Positions 23,081-35,479 of a DNA stretch of 64,000 nucleotides are shown one piece after another. The translations under genes and the position numbers were made by a program. Every line of letters begins with the position of its first letter. Positions within the stretch are counted from its first letter, which is position 1. Below the pieces are notes generated by a model. It was not told the origin of the DNA. It did no database searches and saw only the letters and a program-made list of their open reading frames with translations. This DNA comes from Synaphobranchus kaupii (lineage: Eukaryota; Chordata; Actinopteri; Anguilliformes; Synaphobranchidae): positions 111,090,407-111,154,406 of the forward strand of contig CM056377.1 of the NCBI GenBank assembly GCA_029718625.1. Direction: 5' to 3'.

Positions 23081-25225
23081 AAATCTTTTACGCATGGTTT
23101 TGCACTTGCCTACGTGTAGGTACTGCTACGTTAGTTAACTTAGTAACCTGTTGGCTAGCTAGCAGTGAATTACACTAGATAGCTAACATTTGCTTGCTAG
23201 GTGGATATACACTTACAAACCAAGCAAAGTGATTATGACATGTTAAATATGGTTACATAGCAAGCTAGAGAGATGGTAAAGACACATTACACTCTAACTA
23301 CTTAGCTTTCAGTGCTGTAATAACTTTAGCCCACAGGCTAGTAAACAAGCAAGAATCTATTACCACATACCTCTGCTATGTGAATAAAGCACAGAGTACG
23401 CAATTACATTTATGCACTAGCAAATATGTGTGCGTGGTATCTACTTTTTAGCAGCCGTTCATTCTGTAGCCTAATTGTATTTTTCAAATTAATTAGCATT
23501 GCTTCATTGTCATTGCCTCATAATTGCTGGCTAACCTCACGTTAGCTGTCATAGCTATTGTGTTTTTGCTGTGCTTGTTTCTAGTTAAGCCCCCTATAGT
23601 AAGTTATGTGCAATGCTAAGTTTAAGTCATGCTTAATCATGTTTTTCAACCTACTATTGCTAATATCCCTATCCTTTTCCAATAAGTAGAAGCAGGCTGT
23701 TTGCAGGGAGAGAACAGCATTCATATCAGGAGAAAGTGTAGGATCATGAGACAGACAGATAGTTATTTTTGTTAAAGTTTTGTACGCGGGGCCATCCAAA
23801 CTGTAGCATTCTGAGATCGAACCGAATTCAGGAATCCGGGAATGTTGCAATGGATAATTACATTTGAGTGTCAAATAATGGGCTCAGCTATCACATCTCT
23901 GAACTCATCCTACCTGCACCCAGGTCAATGTGTGATTTAGAAATAAACAAAAACATTTATGTGATTTTTAAAAATTTTGTTTGACCTGCCACAACTTTTT
24001 GTAGAGAAGTTTCATTTTTTTTAAAGGTGCATGGTGAATCACAGTATATATACAGTATATATATATTTTTTGGATTTTTCACACTTCATATAGCTCTTCT
24101 TAACTGAATCAAAGAGAATCATTGGAGCCATCTCACATAATGTTGCCCACTCTTCTCGCGGAGTGTACATCATTTGCAGAACCGCTAATGATAACAGGTT
24201 GTTGTCGGTTTGTATTGTTCTCAAAATGCCATCTCTAATGAGTGCGCAGCTGTGATGAGAGCTGGCTGTTCAAACTCACAGTAAAAGTCATAGTTCGCGG
24301 GCTCTTTCCCGTCTGTTTCCCTCTCCCTGCGACAAGGTGACATGTCCACCAGATGACAGCTTGGGGAAGAGATGTACCACCTTGAGCCTTCCATGCCAGA
24401 TGTTAATGGCTACTAATTGCTGGAGAACTGACGTTGGCTGAACAAGAGCCTTCCAATTTGCACCTGCAAATCTGTCTCATTATTGCAGCTATGTTCTTTG
24501 GCTCCTGCCAGCCTATCACCCAACTACATTCAGATCATTCCCTGATTCATTACATTGACAGACTTTCTGCTTCAACTCCATTGATGGCATTTTTAGTTTT
24601 TTCTTTACGGGAAAAATTTGCCAACTTCATACATTTTTAATCTCAAAAATCAGTCACATCCTCAGATGTTAGACTTGCAGCCTGTCCCATTAAAATAACT
24701 AATACAGTCAAGTTCTCTTTAAAAAAAAAAAACTCCTATGATAACTAAAAATAGACAGGCTGAGATATGCAAATTAGTAATGCTATCAAAACTTTTATTT
24801 ATATTTTTATAACTGATATTTCTTCATACAGAGTAAATAATTAGATTTTTTTTTAGTGTGGCTATGTTACTCTACAATCCAGTAAGCCATTTGTGTAATG
24901 AATTGGTAGAACAAATAGTTTTGTGTTGAAACTGCAGTTCTTGTGCTGATGCTGCACAGGTTATTTCACATCATAAATAACAGAGGATAATTATATGACA
25001 CTGATTTGCCTGTTTGAGCTGAGCTATCTTTTTTTCTCATTTTCTTGCACTGATCTGTTAAATATTTTATTCTATGGCAATGAAAAAACTGTTAAGTATA
25101 TCCAAGGCAGTACTTTGCAAAGCTAACAGCACAGCAAAGGCTTTGAATAAAACAAACTCCATGTTTTATTTTGTAAAGCACAAATTGCATATCAAAGCTT
25201 TGTTTCTCACATGATATACATGATA
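23081..25225. other. Intergenic sequence, possible conserved non-coding segment
   Basis: No gene recognised. A minus-strand open frame (23581-23874) has no domain features. The segment 24290-24640 is more balanced in composition, has no repeat signature, and contains homeodomain-like and E-box-like words (TAATTG, CACCTG, CATTATTG). It could be a regulatory element, which only cross-species alignment can show. Confidence 0.3.
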
Positions 25226-25227
25226 TA

Positions 25228-25610
25228 CAGTGAGCTCCATAATTCATTGGACAGTGACACATTTTTTGTTATTTTGGTTCTATACTCTAGCACTTTGAGT
25301 TTGAAAGGATACAATGACAATGAAGTTGAAGTGCAGACTGTCAGCTTTAATTTGAGGGTCTAATTACAGAACGTTTTGTACATAGTCCCCCCCCCCCCCC
25401 CCACCCCCATTTCCGGGCATCAAAAAAATATTGGACAGTTTAACATAATGTAGAATAAAGTAATAATTTTTTATATTTGATCTCATATCCTTTGCATGAC
25501 AACGTTGTCATTTGTCATTGTCATTGTATCCTTTCAAACTCAAAATGCTAGGGTACAGAACCAAAATAACAAAAAATGTGTCACTGTCCAATTAATTATG
25601 GTGCTCACCG
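25228..25610 (+). mobile_element. Tc1-type MITE with about 90-bp inverted ends
   Basis: The left end is CAGTGAGCTCCATAATTCAT and the right end reads as its inverse (…AATTATGGTGCTCACCG), both flanked by TA (25226-25227, 25611-25612). The inverted ends extend through TTTTTTGTTATTTTGGTTCT and TTTGAAAGGATACAATGACA. The interior (383 bp in total) is non-coding and includes a C run at about 25388-25405. The same family occurs at 30727-31352. Confidence 0.85.
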
Positions 25611-27000
25611 TACATGTATAAAAATCATCAGATACACAGTGTAACTTTTATATATATTGTATAAGTAAATTCCTGGTGAGAATAAATTCATCATCACTCC
25701 ACTTCGTGCCAGTGATGTGAATGGGTGTTCTACTTTTACATTCCCCATAGCAAGTTTGAAGTGCCTGATTGCAATATGGAGTCTCATTGAATGTGGGCAT
25801 GTCTGTCCTGCATGACATAGTATTCCATTCAACTGCTTGCAATGGTGACAACAATAGTGTTTCCATGACTTTCTTTTCCCCATTTATTCTTTTTCACAGA
25901 CTGCAATGCATGTTTTTTCCTTTTCTTTTTTCTTAAAATAGCACATTTCTTGCTATTCCTAACATTCACACAGGACTCCCATTACAAACGCTTATTTTGA
26001 TAAATAAAGCAGATGTTTAGAAAAAAACAATTTATAAATGTTTTAATAGTATTTAAATAACTTAATTGAAAATGAATTGCTAATTTCAATAACATGATTA
26101 AATTAGTAAAGAGAATTGACCTCCGTCAGCATAGACGTCAACTCTGTAAGATAAAATAGAGTTGACAAAATGTTCTATTTTCTAATTTCATGGCGTAGGC
26201 GTAGTGAATAGCCATTTTATTTTTCTCCGTTGCTAAGAGGTCTCTTAATGAAAGTGAAATTCTGACATGAGTTCTGACAAATTTATTCAGTTGCAAATTT
26301 CTCAATAGTACAGCCTCTTCTGTAATTCAAACCATGAATAACCATGGATGTGCAGTGAATAGTTTTTGAGTTATTGACAAAATTAAATGAGACCATTAAA
26401 AACTAGGTGAACATTGCCTCTAGTAAATAGGGTTAATGCAAGTGAAAATACACATTTTTAAACCACAATTATTATTTTAGAATGGCGATGGAGCTGACCT
26501 GTTATGTTCGAGACAATGCTGATCGAAATTTTTATTTATTTATTTTTCAAAAAATACCAAAGGACAAGTAAAGTTTCTGCCTTCTGTGAGACATACTGTA
26601 GGTCCTTAGGATATGGCTAACCCTTTTTATGACTGCATAAATTAAACTGTATATAGAAATCTGACAGCGTTGACAGAAATGTGGGACACAACTTTCAAGG
26701 ACCAATATTTTTTTTAAACAATGAGGATTATAAGAGTACATTTCCACACCTATGTAATCAGTAGGAATCATTTGTTTTAGGTTTTGGGGACTTTAAACAC
26801 ATTTAATTGTGTGAAAATGTGAATTATTGTCTGGGGACAAGGGTGTTTCCTGGCCTTCGGCAGGTATAGAAGTAAAAAAAAATGAAATTAGCCCAAACAA
26901 TTAAATTATATTTCATTTAATGCATACAAAATTTATATAATTTGTTGTTTTAAGCAATAACTGTAAGCTTTTCTGGTAGGACATGGTTTTTCCCAACTCT
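25611..27000. other. AT-rich intergenic sequence
   Basis: No gene or complete repeat recognised. The 92-codon minus-strand frame (25605-25883) has no domain-like features. Confidence 0.4.
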
Positions 27001-27019
27001 CAACAATGGGTTAAAATAT

Positions 27020-27640
27020 AGTTAAATGCAAAGGTATTGGGACAGTGACACAATTTATGTTTTTTTGGCTCTGTACTACTACTACAGCACACTGGATATG
27101 AAATACATCAGTGAACATGAGGTTACAGTGCAGACTGTCAGCTTGACTGTATTTACATCCATATCAGGAGATTTTTATATGTCGTACCCTCATTTTAGAG
27201 GAGCAAAACTAATGGGACAATTGGCTGCTCAGCTGTTTACTGGCCAGCTGCATGTCTTTGCATCATTAGACCATACACAAGAAAGCTAGACAAGAAAGGT
27301 CTAGACTTGATTGTAGGTGTGGAATGTGCATTTAGAGTCTGTTGCTGTTGTCTCTCAACGTGATGACCAAATATGAGTCAATGCCTGTAAAGCAGGCCAT
27401 CATGAGGCTGAATAATCTGAATGAATCGATCAAACCCATAAATGAAACATTGGGCGTGTCAAAATAAACTGATACATTCTTAGGAAGCAAAATGCACTGG
27501 TGAGCTCAGCAAAAGCAAGTGACCTGGTAGACCACGGAAGACCGATGTAGGGGATTGCTGAAAAATGCTTTCAATTGTGAAGAAAAAGCCCTTTTCATCT
27601 GTCAAACCAATTTGCACATGGATCACCTGATATGGAATGC
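27020..27640 (+). mobile_element. Tc1/mariner transposon remnant
   Basis: It starts with a TIR-like stretch (AAGGTATTGGGACAGTGACA at about 27029-27048), then a fish Tc1 5' region (TGCAGACTGTCAGCTT), then a degraded transposase start (next entry). The 3' half is missing, and the R1 copy c follows directly. Confidence 0.7.
27363..27600 (+). pseudogene. Tc1/mariner transposase, N-terminal remnant
   Basis: From ATG at 27363 the frame gives MTKYESMPVKQAIMRLNNLN followed by ETLGVSK, matching the first helix-turn-helix of fish Tc1 transposases. It then meets a stop where intact relatives continue. Downstream pieces in shifted frames (CACTGGTGAGCTCAGCA, GACCACGGAAGACC, GAAGAAAAAGCCCTTT) still align with the GRPRK hinge and the following domain. 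There is no catalytic DDE region. It is inactive. Confidence 0.75.
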
Positions 27641-27667
27641 CCTCAAATTAAAACGAACCGTCTGAAC

Positions 27668-28085
27668 TTTAACCTCATATCTACAGATATGCAGTAGATA
27701 TGGATGGATCACTTGAAGGGTTGTTTCTCCTGACAAATTTTCCTATTGAACTCCATGGAAAAATAAATCAGGAGAAGAAACCCTTCAAGTTATCCATCCA
27801 TATCTACTGTATTTCTGGCAGCAGAGTGATGGTTTAAGGCTTGTTTGATGCGTCATACCCTTGATGACTTACAGCCATTTAGCCAACCATGTGTTCCACA
27901 CTGTTCCAGTGTAATGTAAAGCTAAATCTAGTCCCACACCCCAATTCCCATAGGATCCATTCAAATGCAGAGGTTATAGTATCGCTTCTAAGAGTACCTG
28001 GAAATAAGATATCAGGAGTCTTTTGATATCCTTTTATACAGTCATGATGGCATCACCTTTTTACCTGTGGAATACCTGTTTACCA
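27668..28085 (-). repeat. R1 hairpin repeat, copy c (most complete), with host repeat
   Basis: The central hairpin is CTTGAAGGGTTGTTTCTCCT...AGGAGAAGAAACCCTTCAAG at about 27713-27786, and the flanks GTAGATATGGATGGAT / ATCCATCCATATCTAC extend the stem. The copy continues without interruption through GATGACTTACAGCCATTTAG (27862-27881), the site that the 3.4-kb transposon hit in copy a. Positions about 28010-28085 belong to the fish dispersed repeat also seen at 5600-5690. Confidence 0.75.
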
Positions 28086-28089
28086 CAGA

Positions 28090-28313
28090 AGTTGTTTGAG
28101 AGAATGGCAAGAATGTGCAAAGCCGTTATCAAGGCAAAGGGTGGCTACTTTGAAGAATCTAAAATAGAAGACTTTTTTTTATTTGTTGCATAATTTAATT
28201 TGTGTTATCTCATAGTTTTGAATAGCTTTACTATTCCAAAATGTGGAAAACAGTAAAAATAATGGAAAAAAACCTTCTATGAGTAGGTGTGTCCAAACTT
28301 TTGACTGGTACTG
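28090..28313 (+). pseudogene. 3' end of a Tc1-like transposon with transposase C-terminus
   Basis: 28104-28172 encodes MARMCKAVIKAKGGYFEES, matching the conserved last residues of a widespread fish Tc1-like transposase. It is followed by the typical 3' region and terminus GTGTGTCCAAACTTTTGACT...GGTACTG ending at 28313, with TA next to it. Everything upstream of the last two dozen codons is absent, so this is a 5'-truncated relic. Confidence 0.8.
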
Positions 28314-28315
28314 TA

Positions 28316-28907
28316 TATACAGTATATATTTATGTATATTTCTTCTATTTATCTTTCTTCTTTCTGAACCATTTCAGAGCAGCTCTGGTATGTACTTCTG
28401 AATGTCGATCAAAAAGTTTGAACTAACCAGAAAATCTTGTGTAACAATGCAGCATCATTACTTTGTCCTATATATTATATTTAGGATGAGTCTTTCAGTT
28501 ATGGATTTTTTTGCCACTCACTCATACAGGCAATCTTCAAGTAGGGGCCGGTATAATGTTGATATATCATCTCTGCCTCCCTTATCAGTATATATTTCAG
28601 AGTTACTGCTTGCTGCACGGTGGCACCCATAACTTTTTTTTCCCCCTGCTTGCCAGCTGTGCAGTTCGGAAGCCTAGTCGCGGAGCATATTGCTGATATG
28701 GAGCATATTACATTTGAATGTCACTGAAATTTCATTGTAGCCTCTCCTAATCTTGGATTTCCTACACCTTATCCTGAAATTATGTAATAGGATTTGTGGT
28801 TAGTTTTGTATGTCACTGTGTAAGTTAAAATCAATATATGGCTACAGAGACAGATAACAATTATTCTGCAGTTGTACACTTTGAGTGTATCATATATACG
28901 ATTCAAT
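28316..28907. other. Spacer, nothing recognised
   Basis: AT-rich, with short TATA repeats near 28316-28340. No gene or repeat end identified. Confidence 0.4.
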
Positions 28908-28911
28908 TTAA

Positions 28912-29319
28912 AGGTTGTATCAGCGATTTTGGGTGGAAACATAAATGATCACATTCATCTGATTTTTCCTCACGATCCGCTAGCTGCCCGCCCCATAAGC
29001 AGGCCGTCAAAAAACCGCGTCTCTGTAGGCAGCCTATGCTCCGAGATTGTACACAAAAACAAATGGTACTACCAACCACTCAAAACCAAAAAACAGTATT
29101 CCAACCAATCACAATGATCTGCACAAACGCTAATACTCTTATCTCGCTGAAATCTTGACGGATTTACAAACGGTTTGGTTTCTTACAAACGTTATTAACG
29201 TGGTTATAATTCTGGATGCTTGAACACTATTTTTTAAAACATAACATAATTATTCATAAGTATGTTTGTTTGGGATTTCGCTTCAGAAGTGACGTCACCC
29301 AAAATCGCTGATACAACCT
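28912..29319 (+). mobile_element. TTAA-target MITE 1
   Basis: A 408-bp element with about 24-bp perfect inverted ends, AGGTTGTATCAGCGATTTTG... and its reverse complement, flanked by TTAA (28908-28911 and 29320-29323). TTAA duplication is the mark of piggyBac and Kolobok superfamilies; the AGG terminus is shared with the elements at 34677, 47982 and 50957. No coding capacity. Confidence 0.85.
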
Positions 29320-29323
29320 TTAA

Positions 29324-30426
29324 TCATAGCTCAAGTAACTTTGGCACGTGATAATAACTCCGAAACATACACAAGTTCTCAACAGAACTTTCAGTCGTCA
29401 ACATAATTATCTCACATCAGAAGCCAGGGATACAGTGACGGAAACTAGTCCTCTTGGTTCACTTGTTCACCCCAGTCTGAATTGATTGTGTGGAAGGCTG
29501 TGATAGACTGTGGCTGTCTTCTTTTGCTCTAGATGTTGTTGCAATTGCTTGCATCTGTTACATCCTATTTTCTTTTTAGATCAGTTCACCTTTAAAACAT
29601 ACCAACAGACAAGGTGGATTTGCTCTTAAGCCTAGCTCGAGTTCCCATTAGAGGCAGGAAGAATCCCATGCCTTTTCCTCTTGGCTGATGCTTTGTGGTT
29701 TTTCACCCTTTTACTTAATCTCAAAAAGTTAATTAGCCAATTCATATTTTAATCTGCAATCCAGCAGAATTCCGTTCATTTTTTCTTCTAAAATCCAGCA
29801 GAATCCAGTTCAGAATCTTTCCATCTACAATCTACCTCAAACATAGATTTTAGTTTATCTAGATTTATTACTGATGTCCCATTAAATTAAGATTTAGAAG
29901 TAATCTTTCCCCCAATATGCAAGACTGAACGCCAGATTCAATATAACCTCTGTGATGCTATTAACTGTTATTAACTTTGAGCAATAAATGTAAGCAAGTT
30001 TAATGGTTTGCAACAATGCATTCAGTTGTGAATTAAATTAACTTTTTGTGTGAATTTAAAAAGAACTTAGTATTGGATTAACTTTGAGCTATGCCTCATA
30101 GTGCTATACGGCCTATGTTCACTGGGGTTATATTGAATGTATGTCTGAATCAGCATCCCAGTCACAAAAACCTTTGGTTTCCTGTGGAGTAATACAAAAA
30201 TAACTTGCAGTTACTATGCCGCTGTAGAAGCATATTTGAAGAGCATCTGCAAATTGAAACATATGATCCTCATCTGAAATTTACAGTACAAGGCCATATC
30301 CCTACTAACACAAATTAAGGACTGAATTTGAAAAATTGCAAGAGCTAGTGTATGGTGAGACACCACACCATATATACCATATACATTTTTTTAAAATTAT
30401 TATTATATATTTTTAAAATAAATCCT
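29324..30426. other. AT-rich intergenic sequence
   Basis: No gene or complete repeat recognised. A duplicated phrase, ATCCAGCAGAAT, occurs near 29759 and 29795. Confidence 0.4.
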
Positions 30427-30726
30427 TACTGCACTCCTGGGGCGCTAACACCCGGCGCTAAGGGCCGCTAACCCAAGTGTCTTTGCTAGTTTCAGACCGG
30501 CGCAGGTGTCATTTTAGCGCCCAGCGCTCACGTTGTTTAAATACCAAGTAATCTGGCGCCCATAGCAAGTGAACTGGCTGGGTTGGTCTTAAGATGAGGT
30601 GTAGCCTGGAAAATGTTTGGCGTATTGCTATCTTAAGCCAGCAGAAAGCGTTTGCGCTAAGACCACCACAAACCTGGTCTTATGTCATGTCGCAGTTTTT
30701 TCCATGTTATTTTAACGGCGAATATA

Positions 30727-31352
30727 CAGTGAGCACCATAATTCATTGGACAGTGACACGTTTTTTGTTATTTTGGTTCTGTACTCTAGCACTTTGAGTT
30801 TGAAAGGATACAATGACCCCCATTTTCGGGTATCAAAAAATATTGGACAGTTTAATATAATGTACAATAAAGTAATAATTTTCAATATTTGGTCGCATAT
30901 CCTTTGCATGCCATGACTTCCTGATGTCTGTGACCTAACAATATCAAAAGACTCTTGATATCTTATTTTTTGGAACAAGCGATACTATAACCTCTCTGCA
31001 TTTGAATGGATCTCTATGGAAATTGGGGAGTGGGACTAGATTTAGCTGTAAATTACACTGGAACAGTATGGAACACATGGTTGGCTAAATGGCTGTAAGT
31101 CATCAAGGGCCTGACGTATCAAACAAGCCTTAAACCAGCACTCTGCTGCCAGATATGCACCAGATATGCAGTAGGTCTGGATGGATAACTTGAAGGGTTT
31201 CTTCTCCTCACTTATTTTTCCATAGAGTTCAATAGGAAAATTTGTCATGAGAAACAACCCTTAAATTGTATCCTTTCAAACTCAAAGTGCTAGAGTACAG
31301 AACCAAAATAACAAAAAATGTGTCACTGTCCAATTAATTATGGTGCTCACTG
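30727..31352 (+). mobile_element. Tc1-type MITE hosting an R1 copy
   Basis: Same family as 25228-25610. The ends CAGTGAGCACCATAATTCAT and …TTATGGTGCTCACTG are flanked by TA (30725-30726, 31353-31354). The interior includes the 3' piece of a Tc1-like gene region (CATATCCTTTGCATGCCATG) and is interrupted at about 30946-31262 by repeat R1 copy d, which makes it longer than its relative. Confidence 0.8.
30946..31262 (+). repeat. R1 hairpin repeat, copy d (nested)
   Basis: From ATATCAAAAGACTCTTGATA to GAGAAACAACCCTTAAA. It includes the uninterrupted junction GGTTGGCTAAATGGCTGTAA followed by GTCATCAAGG, which is the empty site for the 3.4-kb transposon at 5827. Confidence 0.75.
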
Positions 31353-32587
31353 TAAGTGTGTCTACATAGGCGTGTGCACAACGTGCATACACCCTCCTGT
31401 CAGTCACAGGGGCATGCACAAGCATGACTAAAAATATCAAGATTACAATGTGAAATATTATTATTATGTAGGCTATATCAAAAAATGCATAATAATAAAA
31501 GGGTCCATCGGTCAAAGACCACATACCTGTCCCTCAACGAAGGGGAATGCTGCCTTAAATTGCAGAGTTCACTGTGAACTTTGGGTTTCCTGGGGTTCTG
31601 CCCCAGCAGAGAATGCTGTTATATACAATATGTGAAGCCCACTCCATCAACATTCAGGTGATGTGCGATGCTACGTGTAGGCTATTCACAATCCTGGATA
31701 AATCTATGAATTTATTTTGGCCAATAGTTCCTGTAATCTTCCGGGGAGGGAGTGGGAGACAATCTTCTGTTAGGGGACAATGGCTATCCATTAAAAACGT
31801 TGCTGATAACACATCAAGCCTAATGCGCAAATTGTCATTTACACCTAATGCATGAATTGTCATTCAATGGAAACTTGCGCACTACAATAAACATTTGTAG
31901 TGCTGAAAATTAGCTTCAGATGTCAATACAATAGACTACAGCTCTCTTCATCTACAGCATGAAAGTAAATGGAATGGTTTAGACTGAAAAAAGTTCAAAA
32001 CCTTGTCCAGTGAATATTGCATTTAGTATTGTTTTTCAAATAGCCTGGCTATGGTCCCGGGGATTTGCTGTGAAAAAGGTTTTTTCAAAACCCTACTGAT
32101 TTCACCTGTTATTCCATAACCAAATAAAACTATTTTAAAGAGAACTAAGAGTCTGATTAGGAACAAAAACAATTTGCAGCACATTACACAATTAATTCAC
32201 AATAAATTTTAATGCCATATATTCTCTGCATGTGCACTTTAACTTCATGCACAAAGTTTGTTTCACCAGCTGTAAATCGCACTTTTCACAGTCTTACTGT
32301 CCGCCAATATATTAGCAATCCGCCAAGGTGCAAACGCAGGTGGCTTTTAAAGAGAATGGGAGATGACACTCCGATTGGTTTATTGCATGTTACGCCCAAG
32401 ACACACCTATAATTAATGAAGAGGCTAAGTTCAGCCCATTTGCACCTTGCTAACTAGCAAAAGTGGGGTTGGATACGCCCTAAATGCACTTGCAACATGT
32501 GTTTTTTGACCAAGATCGTCAAGATAGAGCCCCTGGTCTTCAAGCCTCTAAAACCACTGTCATATTGGGTATTCAAATTCAATATCA

Positions 32588-33111
32588 CTAGTGCAGTGCC
32601 CGTTCAAAATGTGCCTGTTTGGAACAGGCTGGACTTTATGGCATGCGTGACTTTAAGGCGTCTTGCCTGACTCGTGTGGAGGCTCGCTAGCTCGGGACAA
32701 TTTCATGCGCTTGGCGTCGCGATTTGCCGAGAGTGATGGGCGCTTCTTTTAGGGTATTTCAGGAATTTCTGCGTTGAGCAATAGTTGTTCTTGTTCTCCT
32801 TGGGTTTAATGGCGGTCGGGCAGTTTGGGATGCGGCTTTCATGAAAGATGGTACGCTCTCAAGTAGTTCCCGGGGAAGATTTTGCGCTGTGAAATTAGTT
32901 CCGGATTCTGCATTCATAATAGTGGACGGCAAATGGCGTAAAGGAAACAAAGCCACTTGTAGACGACTGCTGATTTTTTGATACTGCACTTCCTAGGATC
33001 CTGAGCAATACACCTAGCAAATTTCAACTTCATACAATGCCCGGTTGTCAAGCAGATCGAAATGCAGACACACACACACAGCAGACACGATTCCTGCCTT
33101 TATAGTTAAGA
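32588..33111 (-). mobile_element. Non-autonomous Helitron
   Basis: On the minus strand it starts TCTTAACTATAAAGGCAGGA and ends GGGCACTGCACTAG. It sits between A (5') and T (3'), the insertion rule of Helitrons, with no target duplication. Near the 3' end GCCTGTTCCAAACAGGC can form a 7-bp hairpin, and near the 5' end lies the GTGTGTGT run common in fish Helitrons. No Rep/helicase gene is present (524 bp), so it depends on an autonomous relative. Confidence 0.85.
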
Positions 33112-34672
33112 TTTAATGAAAGCCAAACTTACCTGCCAGAAACACACACAGCAGACATGACCAGCGCATGAAAGAAAGAGAAAGGAAAATGGTCAGTCTC
33201 GGGTGAACATGGTCTGTAAACAGCTCTCATGCCAATCATGTCACGTGTTCTACATGTGAATTTCCCTTTTGAAATTGTATCCACTGGCTTCCCACTGTCA
33301 TCTGTGAACATCGCATGAATTTTGTATGCTTCTTAATTCAATATGTTATTGAATTTGTGCATGTAAATGTCTCCTCTGTAATTTTGCTTTGCCTGAATAT
33401 TGCTTTGTGTGGTTTATCACTCCTGAGCTGTCAGTTTATTTTCATCACAATCTCTTTCAAACCATATTCACTGAGAAGGGCTGTGTAATAAACAGGTTCA
33501 CAATTTTTCAAAAGCAGGTGACCCACAGGGACTTGCAATACAATAAATATCCTCATGGGTCCCCATAGGCACTAGATTAACACAAGCACATGACTAATCA
33601 TACAATTAGTGATTAAATGTGACCCCCACATTTTGTTTTCCTAACACCTGTAGATGAAGGAAAGTAAATATAAATAGATTGGGAAAAAAAGTAATTCAGG
33701 ACCTAATGCACCAGCATGAACCTGGTACACTGCACACAGACGGATTCAATATATTCTGCACAGTTCACAATTTGTCCCATACCAGGAAATCCTTGCTTGA
33801 TGCCAAATGCAGTCCATTTAACCTACAATGCCCAATTTGTGGCACTGGCGAGTGGCACTCGGCCAAGTAATTTCCCACAAACTTGCGGGAGATGTTAAAC
33901 AGTATTTTTTTAAGCATTGTCCAAACAGCTACACAGACATGGAGGGGTTTGAGCCCTATCTCCTCCTTCAACCCCTCCTGGTGACATAACAGCATTAAAC
34001 ACAAATAATCTGTAAAATCAGTCACTGATGTCATGGAATATGGTAGTCCTACCCTTGTTGGCTTCATTAACCTTGTGTATCTGATCGCGCTTTATCAACC
34101 TTTATCGCCCTTTATCACATGTATAGATAGCATGTGTTTCATGCAGTATATTTGTATGTTTTTTGGCAGTTTTAGATCACAAAATCTGTGAAATCACATT
34201 TGTTATTTGACATTTCTCATACAGCTGTTTTAAGCGGAGGTGGAAAAACCTTTAAGGTATAAAAGGTACAACAAAGAAGAGAGCACCATAAAAGGGCAGT
34301 CAATTCTCACACACTGCCACCAGGCTTATTTATTACTGAACTTTGTAAGGGCAGTACGGTAATTGTATTTTTAATTAATTGTGTCCTGTCCCAGCAGGCA
34401 TAATGCAATTATATTTAGTAATATTTCATGGAGTTTCAGGGGATATTTTGTCATGAGTCTATTTGTCATTAATTGTAGCAGCATTACTGCTGTTAAAGTA
34501 TGTTTTTTCCTCATTTTGAGACCTCATCTGTCAGCAGCCGAGCCTAATGCATCATAAGAAACAGGATCACAAACACCAAACAATATTTATCCCTTCTTTA
34601 TGATTTGTTAACAATAAATTACACGTTATGTCTAATAAAAGAAGAAAAATGTAATTTTTCACATTCTCTTTC
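33112..34672. other. Intergenic sequence, nothing recognised
   Basis: No exon or repeat ends identified. A second ACACACACAGCAGACA block at about 33143-33158 resembles the edge of the neighbouring Helitron (33069-33090). Confidence 0.4.
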
Positions 34673-34676
34673 TTAA

Positions 34677-35049
34677 AGGTACAGTAGGCAAGATGTTTTC
34701 GATATAATGCGTAAATTATTAAATTTACTGATTATATTCCAGCAGCTATCAATAAATAAAGTGTTCTGGGAAAAAATACGGTTCCTGTGAGTGTCCTGGG
34801 CTCTGTATTAAAAAAAATCTCACCCTGGTCTTACAAAAACCAACCAATCAGGGCTAGCCATGTAGCTACCAATCAGGGCAACTATCTACAAGCAAAATAT
34901 CCTCCCCGTAGAATAAACCCCTCCCTGTCTGCCTGTCTCAGCACGTGCACTGGAGCACCATTTGGTCGGAGGGACTAGAGATAGGAGGGAGAAGAGCAAA
35001 AGGGAAAATCTTTTTGCCTTGTATATTTTCAAACTTGCCTACTGCAGCT
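34677..35049 (+). mobile_element. TTAA-target MITE 2
   Basis: A 373-bp element. The ends AGGTACAGTAGGCAAG and CTTGCCTACTGCAGCT are inverted with few mismatches, flanked by TTAA (34673-34676 and 35050-35053). Two ACCAATCAGGGC-like words occur inside. Non-coding; same terminus class as 28912-29319. Confidence 0.85.
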
Positions 35050-35319
35050 TTAAGGTCAAGCTTGTTACAGACCATTTTTTTCAAAATAAAAGTGTTTGGT
35101 CTAGCGACAGTTGTGCACCTTTAATACTGCAGTCAATTTCAATTGCTCACCCATTCTTTATAATGCAACACAACCTTAAAAACACAAAGCAGCCTTGAAT
35201 TACTGAATTGCAGAAACATGTATTATTCTATTTATGCCTGAAAATAAATTCTTGAAAACCTTAAATTTTTAGAAAGGGAGGGAGCATTACTGAGGCAGTT
35301 AAATGTCTGACTTCATGGT

Positions 35320-35445
35320 GCTTCTGGATGGCTTATTCGGTTAAGGCATCATGCTGTGGTGCGTGGATGAGCTTCATGGCCTCGGATCAAATTCGGACCG
35401 TGCCAGTAGCTCCACAGGGCGATGCACAACTGCTCTTAAGACTGC
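35320..35445 (+). repeat. tRNA-derived SINE (family B), 5' part
   Basis: GGATGGCTTATTCGGTTAAG resembles a Pol III A box region and CTCGGATCAAATTCGGA the B box. It matches 38801-38890 and the inverted copy at 44815-44970 (GTGCGTGGATGAG, CAGTAGCTCCA). Truncated at its 3' side. Confidence 0.65.
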
Positions 35446-35479
35446 ATGTCAAAGCCAAATATGAAAGGCCCCTCCTCCG

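Larger units (their letters stand above)
30427..32475. repeat. Probable old GCGC-rich repeat, interrupted
   Basis: 30430-30725 is unusually GC-rich with GCGCTAACACCCGGCGCTAA and TAGCGCCCAGCGCTC. 32310-32475 has GGTGCAAACGCAGG, CCTATAATTAATGAAGAGGC and TTTGCACCTTGC. Both resemble halves of a fish repeat family, with the Tc1 MITE (30727-31352) and other sequence between them. Boundaries and class are uncertain. Confidence 0.3.
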
